The position numbers and the translations under genes were made by a program. From JAKLDO01 sp035354435 (lineage in GTDB: Bacteria > UBP6 > UBA1177): a stretch of 30,374 nucleotides of DNA. The notes beneath the pieces were generated by a model that was given only the letters and a program-made list of their open reading frames with translations, was not told where the DNA came from and did not search any database. Position 1 is the first letter of the stretch. Each line of letters opens with the position of its first letter. Of this stretch, positions 23,555 through 30,374 are shown one piece after another. The stretch covers positions 1 through 30,374 of the forward strand of contig DAOQAY010000015.1 in the NCBI GenBank assembly GCA_035354435.1. Direction: 5' to 3'.

Positions 23555-25048
23555 TCAGTTTTTTTCTTTCAAAAGTTTTTCGAGAAGAACAGGCATGGAG
23601 ATTGTTGAAATTGCAGACTGCTGATCGGACATGGCATAAGGGATCACAAGATTATTCTGGTGAATGAGTGCTCCACAGGTATAGACAACATTGGGGACAT
23701 AGCCTGAACGGCTTGTTTCTGTGCATTGTATCAGCGGTTCACGCAATCGACCGATTATTTTGGCAGGGTTCTGTCTGTCCAGAAGCACAGCACTTATGGA
23801 ATATTGCCTGAAAGCTCCAACTCCATGTGTCAGAAGAAGCCATCCGTGTTCAGTTTCGATAGGTGCGCCGCATGTTCCGATTTTGATGAATTCCCATGAA
23901 TAACGAGGTTTCATAATAATTTCAGCTTCATGCCAGAAGTGAATATTGTCGGAATACATGATGAACAGGTTTTCGTTGTCCTGTCTTGAGATCATGGCAA
24001 AACGGCCGTCAATTCTGCGTGGAAAAAGCGCCATGCCTTTATCCAAAGCCGCACTGCCATTTAGCGTTGTCATTTTAAAATGTTCAAAATTTTCTGTTTC
24101 CATTAACTGAGGGAATATTGCTCTGCCGTTGTAGGCAGTGTAGGTCGCATAGTATCGCCGGCTTCCATCATCATCAGTAAAAGGAGTGAATCTGGCATCT
24201 TCAATACCGTTCTGTTCACTTGGCGAAAGCGGGAACAGCACTCTTTCTGAAAGAGGGATCGAGCTGTCAAAATCAGCTTCATAGTTACATTGGGCAAGCC
24301 ATTGAATTTTCTCGACATTCAGTTTATCTGTCTGCAATAATGGTTTCTGATTGAAAATATACTGCTTAATTTTTCCTGAGAGTTCTTCCAGAGTGAATTC
24401 TTCAGGGAGTGTGCCGATGATCGAGTTTGAAAATTCATTGAATATGCTCATTTCACGAAGTTTTCTGGTGAAAACTGATTTGTTGTAGAGACTGTCTGCC
24501 TTCATTGCAGCAGCTGAAGCAAATATCGAAGAATCATCAAGTGTGACAGTGCAATTTTCATCAATCACACCTGAACGGAAAGAAAGTGACGAGATATGTC
24601 CTTCTCCTGTGGCGCGAAGTGAAATAATGAACCGGAGAGAACCTTTTGCTAAACTTGACTGATCGGGATGCGGGATAATTGATGGATTGAAAAGCGCCGC
24701 TGATTCAAATGAATATTCCGACCAGAAAAAAGAACCGATAAGCTGCTTCCTGTCTTGTGAAAGAACAGAATCTGTGGGCATGCATCTGCGGACTTTATTA
24801 AATTGATTCTCCAGTAGAAACGGCAGGTTATGATGTCTATGCGAAAACTTGTCTATCACATTTTTCAGTTTATGTCTTACATCAATTTCATTTAATGATA
24901 AAACTCTCGATATAACTCTTTCAACTTGTGATTCGTTGATTGAAATGTGTGGACGCAAAATAACCCTGTGGATATTCGGTGCAAGAATAATTCCACTACT
25001 TTTAACTAGTTCGGACGCACTTTTTTTTGAAACGGGTTTTTCAATCAT
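23555..25048 (-). CDS. GH130-family glycoside phosphorylase-like protein
   Basis: A 497-aa cytoplasmic protein. After a helical N-terminal domain, blades of a five-bladed propeller are visible: 'FNPSIIPHPD', 'SLRATGEGHISSLSFRSG', 'NGIEDARFTPF' (about residue 280), 'RIDGRFAMISRQDNENLFIMYS', 'IGTCGAPIETEHGWLLLTHGVG' and 'YVPNVVYTCGAL'. The Asp in 'IEDAR' is the usual GH130 general acid. GH130 enzymes cleave beta-mannosides with inorganic phosphate, and some act with a partner glycosyltransferase on mannan-like storage or surface glycans. Its start overlaps the stop of the GT4 gene upstream (25045-25048), so the two are co-made. This COG2152-like protein is often next to such a GT4 enzyme. The precise glycan is unknown. 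Confidence 0.82.
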   Translation of the reverse strand: MIEKPVSKKSASELVKSSGIILAPNIHRVILRPHISINESQVERVISRVLSLNEIDVRHKLKNVIDKFSHRHHNLPFLLENQFNKVRRCMPTDSVLSQDRKQLIGSFFWSEYSFESAALFNPSIIPHPDQSSLAKGSLRFIISLRATGEGHISSLSFRSGVIDENCTVTLDDSSIFASAAAMKADSLYNKSVFTRKLREMSIFNEFSNSIIGTLPEEFTLEELSGKIKQYIFNQKPLLQTDKLNVEKIQWLAQCNYEADFDSSIPLSERVLFPLSPSEQNGIEDARFTPFTDDDGSRRYYATYTAYNGRAIFPQLMETENFEHFKMTTLNGSAALDKGMALFPRRIDGRFAMISRQDNENLFIMYSDNIHFWHEAEIIMKPRYSWEFIKIGTCGAPIETEHGWLLLTHGVGAFRQYSISAVLLDRQNPAKIIGRLREPLIQCTETSRSGYVPNVVYTCGALIHQNNLVIPYAMSDQQSAISTISMPVLLEKLLKEKN

Positions 25049-27321
25049 TCTGAAATAGGCTCCTTAAAACTCTCGATAATGTTTTTAATATTTGTCATTT
25101 CGCAAAGTGCGAGAAGAAAGGCAAGAGTCGATTCTGCTCCCTGATTGCGGTTTACTCTGTCAACATGAAGACCGTCAAAACAGCCGCCGTTTGAAGGATC
25201 ATACAACGAAAGTCCAAGATCGTTGGCACCCAGAAACCACTGAAATGCTTTGCCGGCTTCTTTGTACCATTTTGGATCTTTTGTGATAAGATAAGCGCTT
25301 AAACAGGCTGAAACGGTGGAAGAAGCTTCGATAGGCTGCTGGTCAAATAACGGTTTTTGTGATCCTTGTTCAAATACCTTGTCTGAACCGACAGGCTGAA
25401 AATGTCCGCGGGAAGAGGTTTGCATTGCAGTCAGCCATTTAAGGGAATCAAGACCTGTGTTCAGCATTTTCTTGTTGGACAGACATTTTCCGCTCAGAAT
25501 AAGTGCCTGTGGAATTTTCGCGTTACCATAGCTTAGAACTGGTTCAAACCATTTCCAGTCTGGAGAACTATTTTCTTTGTAAAGCCTCATCAGCTGATTT
25601 GCAAGCACTTCCATGATTTTTCTTGTGGATCTTTCACCGGGGAACCGTTTCTGGTATTTATAGCCACCGATAAGTGCAAAAGCCCATGCCCGGGGTGATG
25701 AAAATGAAACAACCGGAGCAAGTGCCTGTTCAAAGATCTCCGCCGCCATTTGTGAAAATCCTTCATTACTGGATTTGCTTATACAGATTCCAAGAGCCCA
25801 CACAGCTCTTGCATGGCAGTCTTCGGAAAAAGTAGTATCTATCCATGTTCGCTGAAAGCTGAGAAAATTCCTGAACCGTGCTGTTTCACCGTCCCATGAA
25901 TATCTTACAAAACCAAGAAAACGGCTTATAAAATCATCAAGTCTCGATGCCCGGAGTATTCCAAAATTCTCAAGCAGGACAGTCAGAATAAGCGCTCTTG
26001 CATTATCATCTGTACAATATCCTTCAGAAAAATTAGGTACATTGTGCAGAGCATGCTGAAATATTCCGATAGAATCGGTCATCCGCAAGAAGTGATCGAG
26101 TTTAATTTCAGGCAGTATTGGTGTTTCTTCATCAATCGGCAGTATCGGGATCTTTTTTCCCATAACAGCAGATCTTTTCTGGCGGGCTTCTTTAAAAAGT
26201 TCTGAATATTGAAGGGCAGTATTGCTCCATACCCACTCTCTGCCGGTCAGATAGGCATTTTTCCGCATAGAATGCCTTTCGATCTCATTTTCAAGAAGCC
26301 TTAATATTCCTTCAGTTATTGATTTTGAATCCTTGAAAGGGACAAGTATCCCTTTTCCGTCAGCCAGCATTTCTGCGGCATGCCAGTAAGGTGTCGAAAT
26401 GACAGCATTCCCTGAGCCGAAAGAATATGCGAGAGTTCCCGAGGTTATCTGCGTTTCTTCAAGATACGGTGTTATATAGATATCGGTAAGAGCGATCAGC
26501 TCTTTCAGCTTATCAATAGAAACAAATTTATTATAGAAAATGACATTTTTCTTGATTCCGAGTTCCTCAGCAAGAAGCTGTAGCGAAATTCTGTATTTTT
26601 CTCCTTCATGTCTGAGAAGATTCGGATGTGTGACTCCTGCAATGATATATACGACATCAGGATGATCCTTAATTACTTCCGGCAGAGCTCTTAATGCATA
26701 TTCCAGACCCTTGTTCGGTGCAAGCAGTCCGAAAGTGAAAAGAACTGTTTTTCCTTCAACGCCGTACTGATCCTTATAAAAATTGGGATCAATGAAAGGG
26801 GCATCATGAATTCCGTGCGGTATCAGACGGATCTTTTCTGCAGGTGTTTCATAAACACTGCGAAGAATTTCAACCGCTTTATCAGACATGACAACAACAT
26901 AATCTGAAATTGAAAGCAGTTCATTCATAACCCGGCGCTGTTCAACATTAGGTGTTTTTAAAATAGTGTGAAGCGTTGTAATAAGCGGCATTTTCTGATT
27001 TCGCAATAACGAAAGCATATAACTGCCCGCAGTTCCTCCGAAAATTCCATATTCATGCTGAAGACAGACAATATCGACATCGTTGATATTCAGGTAATCG
27101 GCAGCGGCTTTATATGTTTCAAGATCTTTTTCAATTATTTCAAAACGGACCCGTTCCGGATATTTATAACCTTCTTCCGTATCGGTGATCGGTATGGCAA
27201 AACACTGCACTCCGGGATTAATTGCCGAAAAAGATTCGCAGAGATCTGTCGTAAATGTTGCTATTCCGCACTGTCTCGGGGAATAGTTTCCTACAAAAGC
27301 CACTTTTTTAATAGAATTCAT
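25045..27321 (-). CDS. GT4 glycosyltransferase fused to a helical glycosidase-like domain
   Basis: A 758-aa cytoplasmic protein. Residues 1-375 are a GT-B/GT4 transferase: 'FVGNYSPRQCGIATFTTDLC' at the N-terminus, 'CLQHEYGIFGG' (about 90-100), 'LLAPNKGLEYALRALPEV' and 'LAYSFGSGNAVISTPYWHA' near the nucleotide-sugar site. After a linker, residues about 415-750 resemble an alpha/alpha-barrel glycosidase domain ('FSEGYCTDDNARAL', 'CHARAVWALG', 'QPIEASSTVSACLSAYL', 'FDGLHVDRVNRNQGAESTLAFL'). The 'PRQCGIATF' start is typical of enzymes paired with GH130 phosphorylases. Likely role: building a mannoside or similar glycan. GGAG lies 5 nt before the ATG, and a weak promoter candidate is at 27407-27434. 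Confidence 0.82.
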   Translation of the reverse strand: MNSIKKVAFVGNYSPRQCGIATFTTDLCESFSAINPGVQCFAIPITDTEEGYKYPERVRFEIIEKDLETYKAAADYLNINDVDIVCLQHEYGIFGGTAGSYMLSLLRNQKMPLITTLHTILKTPNVEQRRVMNELLSISDYVVVMSDKAVEILRSVYETPAEKIRLIPHGIHDAPFIDPNFYKDQYGVEGKTVLFTFGLLAPNKGLEYALRALPEVIKDHPDVVYIIAGVTHPNLLRHEGEKYRISLQLLAEELGIKKNVIFYNKFVSIDKLKELIALTDIYITPYLEETQITSGTLAYSFGSGNAVISTPYWHAAEMLADGKGILVPFKDSKSITEGILRLLENEIERHSMRKNAYLTGREWVWSNTALQYSELFKEARQKRSAVMGKKIPILPIDEETPILPEIKLDHFLRMTDSIGIFQHALHNVPNFSEGYCTDDNARALILTVLLENFGILRASRLDDFISRFLGFVRYSWDGETARFRNFLSFQRTWIDTTFSEDCHARAVWALGICISKSSNEGFSQMAAEIFEQALAPVVSFSSPRAWAFALIGGYKYQKRFPGERSTRKIMEVLANQLMRLYKENSSPDWKWFEPVLSYGNAKIPQALILSGKCLSNKKMLNTGLDSLKWLTAMQTSSRGHFQPVGSDKVFEQGSQKPLFDQQPIEASSTVSACLSAYLITKDPKWYKEAGKAFQWFLGANDLGLSLYDPSNGGCFDGLHVDRVNRNQGAESTLAFLLALCEMTNIKNIIESFKEPISE

Positions 27322-27406
27322 AGTTGCTCCGTCATTATTTTTAAAATGGGACTGCGGGCAAAAAATTTCACATCTTGAAATAGAAAAAGATTGTACGCGA
27401 CAAGAC

Positions 27407-27434
27407 AGTATAACTTAAAAACAGGAATAAACAA
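27407..27434 (-). promoter_or_regulatory. Weak candidate promoter of the GT4-GH130 operon
   Basis: Minus-strand TTGTTT (27434-27429) and TATACT (27412-27407) are 16 bp apart. The -10 box matches 5/6; the -35 box is poor. The leader would be about 80 nt. Confidence 0.35.
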
Positions 27435-27453
27435 CTAATTGATTTTTTTGGGA

Positions 27454-28065
27454 TTATCTCAAATTTACATTGGGATCGCCTTCTGTGGCTGTTCCTATCA
27501 CACACATCTGGTTTAGGGTCTGGGCAAAAAGGTCGAGAAGAGATTTCAAAACCTCTTTATCTTTGATTATGCCGACGGTCTGGAAATAAAGTTCATCAAC
27601 TCCTTCAGGAAATTTAGCACCGAACCATCCTTCGTCGTTTCTCACTTCAAGCGATATTTCTCTTTGCATTTCTATAAGTTCCAGCATTTTCGGGTCGGTG
27701 ATAAGTTCAGTTATTTTCTGTGGATCATTACCTTTAATTATAAAGGCTTCATCAAATTCAGGAATTCCTATTTCAAGATCCTGCATTCCGAGGAGCTTGC
27801 CGATAGAGCTGAAAAAACCTTTGCGGTATATCTTGAATTTCAAACCTTTATTGACAAAAGGTGCTCTGATCCGCGTGAAATAAGTTCTACTGTTTTTGGT
27901 AGAAACCGAAAAAGTGTCCAGAATTATCGTCCAGTTTTTGAATTTAACTACAACTGCATCAGGCTTCCATGTCCCACCGTCAACGAACTGAAACCCCATT
28001 TCATCGCAAAGCTGTGCCCATATTTCCTGTTGGCTCGGACCAAAAAGCGAACTGAAAAATCCCAT
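27454..28065 (-). CDS. Uncharacterised cytoplasmic protein, DUF3137-like
   Basis: A 203-aa soluble protein with no signal or TM segment. Recognisable blocks are 'YFTRIRAPFVNKGLKFKIYRKGFFSSIGKLLGMQDLEIG' region, 'EFDEAFIIKGNDPQKITELI' and 'DELYFQTVGIIKDKEVLKSLLDLF', which resemble DUF3137-type proteins (FDEAFIIKGND is the best landmark). No enzyme motif is seen. The start at 28065 has AAGGAGA 6 nt upstream; a longer frame to 28143 lacks a site. It is divergent from the FG-GAP lipoprotein gene. The function is unknown; membership of DUF3137 is tentative. Confidence 0.55.
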   Translation of the reverse strand: MGFFSSLFGPSQQEIWAQLCDEMGFQFVDGGTWKPDAVVVKFKNWTIILDTFSVSTKNSRTYFTRIRAPFVNKGLKFKIYRKGFFSSIGKLLGMQDLEIGIPEFDEAFIIKGNDPQKITELITDPKMLELIEMQREISLEVRNDEGWFGAKFPEGVDELYFQTVGIIKDKEVLKSLLDLFAQTLNQMCVIGTATEGDPNVNLR

Positions 28066-28216
28066 GATCTTCTCCTTTGAATTACTCAAAACCCCTCTGA
28101 TTATAAGAAAAAGTGATAAGTTCTCAAATTTATGAAATATCAATGTCTGAAAACTTTGATTGAAATAAAAAAGTAGTAGAATAGCATAAATTCAGCTTTT
28201 GTGAGGGAGGCTTGTA

Positions 28217-30241
28217 GTGAAAAGATTAGAATTTTTAATGGTTATTCTGTTTTTTGCAGTTTTTTCATTTGTTTCGTGTGGAGATGATACCGGTAAAAAA
28301 ACAAGTTCTGATTCAGATGTGGATTCAGATACCGTTTCTGATGCTGATGAGGTGAGTGACGAGGAAGTCATTGTACCGATATGTAAAACTCCGGGTGACG
28401 GTCCGTATGAATTGAAATTTACTGATATCACTGAAGAAATAGGATTTAAAGGTCTTGATGTTCTCGGAAGTCAGATAACTGTAGCCGATATTGACGGTGA
28501 CAAGTGGCCTGATGTTTATACGACACTTTCTTCAAAACTGAGAGAGGACCCTGCGGCTCCGACAGGACTTTATAGACTTTTGAAAAATGTAAAAGGCAAA
28601 TCTTTTGAAGATGTTACATTTACAAGCGGACTTTTTAAAAATAAAGAAGGAACAAACGGGCTTGCATCAAGTTATGTGGTTTTTGCCGACATGGACAACG
28701 ACGGTGACATGGATGCTTTCAATGTTGTCTATGTAGATAAAAGCACTTTCGCACTTGACGATTACATGGAGGACTATTCCAGAATTTATATAAATAACGG
28801 TGACGGAACTTTCAAACCGGGTCCTGCATATAATTTCAGTCTGATGGTGTATGAAGCTTTTGCCGGTGTATCTTTCCTTGATTATAACAGAGACGGCATT
28901 CTCGATATGTTCATCGGAAGACACTACAATGAATACGGAGTGCTTGAGTCGTGTGAACAGGACACGCTTCTGCAGGGTCTCGGCGGCGGAAAGTTCAAAG
29001 ATATAACGGAAGGGAGCGGACTTGAAACGGTGAAAGTCACTGATGAAAGTCTTGCAAGCGGTAAAAACCACAAAGCCACATGGGGTGTTGCTGCATGCGA
29101 TGTGGATGGTGACGGTAACCAGGATATTATGACAACAACTTACGGTCGTTCATTCAATATGTTCTACCGCAATAAAGGTGACGGATCGTTTGAAGATCTT
29201 TCAATTCCTTCGAACTTCGCATCAGATGCTCTGGTTGATTACAATGACGATCAGTATTTTGCATGTTATTGTGCCGATGCCGCTAATAAAGATACTGATT
29301 ATTGCAAAGATGCCCAGACACCTAAAATATCTTGTGATTCAATAGGAACGAGCGGTTGGACTCCCGGTTTTTCCGATCAGCCTCATAGACTGGGTGGAAA
29401 CAGTTCAGGGACTCTCTGTGGAGATTTTGACGGTGACGGTGACATGGATCTTTTTGCGATTGAGCTGGCTCACTGGCATATTGGGGCTTCAAGCGACAAG
29501 TCACAGCTTCTGATGAATGACGGATTTCCGCAAGTTCCTTTCAGAAGAGTTGCAGAAGCTGACAGCGGAATTACAAGAAGCAGAGCCGGAAGCTGGAATG
29601 ACGGCGATCTTGGCGGAGTTACTGCCGATTTTGACAATGACGGCAAGCTTGATATTTTCGTTTTAAGTTCTGATTATGACGGAACTAAATCACTTCTTTA
29701 CCAGCAGCAGAGTGATGGAAAATTCAAAGAAACAGGAAAGAATGCCGGTGCACAGATCCCGAGAGCTCACGGCGGAGCTTTGATAGATATTGACAGAGAC
29801 GGCGATTATGACCTGATAGTCGGTGTTTCAATGATGCGTTGGAGCACAACAGATGGAGACGGTGCTAAAAAACCTGAAAAACAGTGGGTCACAGTTCTTA
29901 GAAATGACACGGGTTCTGATGCAAACAGAGTTATGATTGATCTCATCGGAACAAAAGCAAACAGAAGTGCAATAGGCGCAAAAATCATAGTTAAAGCCGG
30001 TGGAAAGCAGTTTGTAAGGGAAGTCCAGAGCAGTTACGGTCTTACCGGTTTCCAGAACGATTCACTACAGATAATCGGAATAGGGAATCTCTGTGAAGTC
30101 GAAGAAGTTGAGATCCAGTGGCCTGATGCAGATAAGACTGTTACAAAATATACAGAAGTCTATCCGAACTATGTTCTTGAAATCAATCAGGAAACAGGAC
30201 TCAAACACCACAAGATCGAAGAGTATTTCTTAAAAGAGTAA
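28217..30241 (+). CDS. FG-GAP/VCBS-repeat lipoprotein with ASPIC/UnbV C-terminus (CRTAC1-like)
   Basis: A 674-aa secreted protein with a GTG start; GGGAGG lies 6 nt before it. A signal of about 20 residues ends FSFVSC, followed by an acidic linker (about 22-50). The body is an integrin-like propeller with at least seven calcium-loop motifs: 'ADIDGDKWPDVYTT', 'ADMDNDGDMDAFNV', 'LDYNRDGILDMFIG', 'CDVDGDGNQDIMTT', 'GDFDGDGDMDLFAIE', 'ADFDNDGKLDIFVLS' and 'IDIDRDGDYDLIVG'. A Cys-rich insertion (about 350-380) lies in the fourth to fifth blade. The last 100 residues match ASPIC/UnbV ('NRSAIGAKIIVKAGGKQFVREV', 'GFQNDSLQIIGIG', 'EVEIQWPD'). It is expected to bind Ca2+ at the cell surface; the ligand is unknown. 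Confidence 0.9.
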   Translation: MKRLEFLMVILFFAVFSFVSCGDDTGKKTSSDSDVDSDTVSDADEVSDEEVIVPICKTPGDGPYELKFTDITEEIGFKGLDVLGSQITVADIDGDKWPDVYTTLSSKLREDPAAPTGLYRLLKNVKGKSFEDVTFTSGLFKNKEGTNGLASSYVVFADMDNDGDMDAFNVVYVDKSTFALDDYMEDYSRIYINNGDGTFKPGPAYNFSLMVYEAFAGVSFLDYNRDGILDMFIGRHYNEYGVLESCEQDTLLQGLGGGKFKDITEGSGLETVKVTDESLASGKNHKATWGVAACDVDGDGNQDIMTTTYGRSFNMFYRNKGDGSFEDLSIPSNFASDALVDYNDDQYFACYCADAANKDTDYCKDAQTPKISCDSIGTSGWTPGFSDQPHRLGGNSSGTLCGDFDGDGDMDLFAIELAHWHIGASSDKSQLLMNDGFPQVPFRRVAEADSGITRSRAGSWNDGDLGGVTADFDNDGKLDIFVLSSDYDGTKSLLYQQQSDGKFKETGKNAGAQIPRAHGGALIDIDRDGDYDLIVGVSMMRWSTTDGDGAKKPEKQWVTVLRNDTGSDANRVMIDLIGTKANRSAIGAKIIVKAGGKQFVREVQSSYGLTGFQNDSLQIIGIGNLCEVEEVEIQWPDADKTVTKYTEVYPNYVLEINQETGLKHHKIEEYFLKE

Positions 30242-30300
30242 GACAGGTTCTTAAATATTAAATTTTTAAAATCCTTCCCAGCATTTAAACAATTTTTTCC

Positions 30301-30329
30301 TTGACACCCTGTCGAAAATTTAATACAAC
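30301..30329 (+). promoter_or_regulatory. Predicted promoter of the gene leaving the window
   Basis: A perfect TTGACA (30301-30306) and TACAAC (30324-30329, 4/6) are 17 bp apart. GACA/TGTC (30303-30306 and 30310-30313) forms a small dyad over the -35 box and could be an operator. The rest of 30242-30357 is AT-rich and shows nothing else. Confidence 0.6.
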
Positions 30330-30357
30330 CTGAACTGAACTTTGCCGGAACATATAT

Positions 30358-30374
30358 ATGAATAAAAAATCACA
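30358..30374 (+). CDS. Start of an unidentified gene, cut by the window edge
   Basis: ATG AAT AAA AAA TCA begins 28 nt after the promoter at 30301-30329, with only a weak GGA ribosome site. MNKKS would suit a signal-peptide start, as in the neighbouring secreted proteins, but 17 bases are too few to identify it. Confidence 0.35.

Overview
The window looks like part of a draft genome or metagenome assembly from a Gram-negative bacterium. Five predicted lipoproteins, a LemA/TPM operon, a DgkA/PAP2 pair and promoters with TTGACA/TATAAT-like boxes at 16-17 bp spacing fit a diderm bacterium. Several secreted proteins share one design: a lipoprotein signal, a linker very rich in Asp/Ser/Glu/Asn, then a propeller or IgGFc-type domain. 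That recalls uncultured deltaproteobacterial or Myxococcota-like lineages, but the species cannot be fixed from sequence alone. No rRNA, tRNA, CRISPR array, transposase or integrase was recognised.

Layout. 1-7723 (minus) is a tightly packed four-gene operon: a membrane-embedded spermidine-synthase-like protein, two paralogous GT-C-type membrane glycosyltransferase-like proteins, and an arylsulfotransferase-like lipoprotein cut by the window edge. The second GT-C gene is split by a 100-N gap whose flanks are an identical 55-bp repeat. Collapsing that overlap restores one open frame, so the break is an assembly artefact. 7859-11114 (plus) holds an HD-domain protein, a small DUF559-type endonuclease gene inside a palindromic repeat element, and a LemA-TPM-TPM operon. 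A gene-less 104-bp copy of the same element lies between the second TPM gene and a convergent PAS-domain gene. 11651-14136 holds a DUF3147 membrane protein and then an AT-rich two-gene module (DUF4062 protein plus AlbA_2/RecG-C-like ATP-binding protein) that resembles a defence or stress module.

14380-17411 contains a GNAT acetyltransferase, a PAP2 phosphatase and a DgkA-type kinase (probably lipid-phosphate recycling), then a convergent MFS exporter. 17545-21707 contains an IgGFc-binding-like lipoprotein, a RhuM-like protein with a PLD-like C-terminus, a YciB/IspZ-like membrane protein and a radical SAM/SPASM protein. 21728-23422 (minus) is a seven-repeat SBBP lipoprotein with its own promoter. 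It lies between two 23-bp direct repeats, one of which is the 3' end of the radical SAM gene; the other copy keeps the same reading frame and a stop codon. 23555-27321 (minus) is a GT4 glycosyltransferase/GH130 phosphorylase pair. The window ends with a DUF3137-like protein, a large FG-GAP/ASPIC-UnbV lipoprotein and the first codons of another gene behind a good promoter.

The most interesting structures are: (1) the DUF559 gene carried between repeat ends that also occur as a solo MITE-like copy, both copies abutting stop codons; (2) the lipoprotein cassette between 23-bp repeats that would excise cleanly and leave the radical SAM gene intact; and (3) the DUF4062/AlbA_2 module followed by degenerate tandem repeats.
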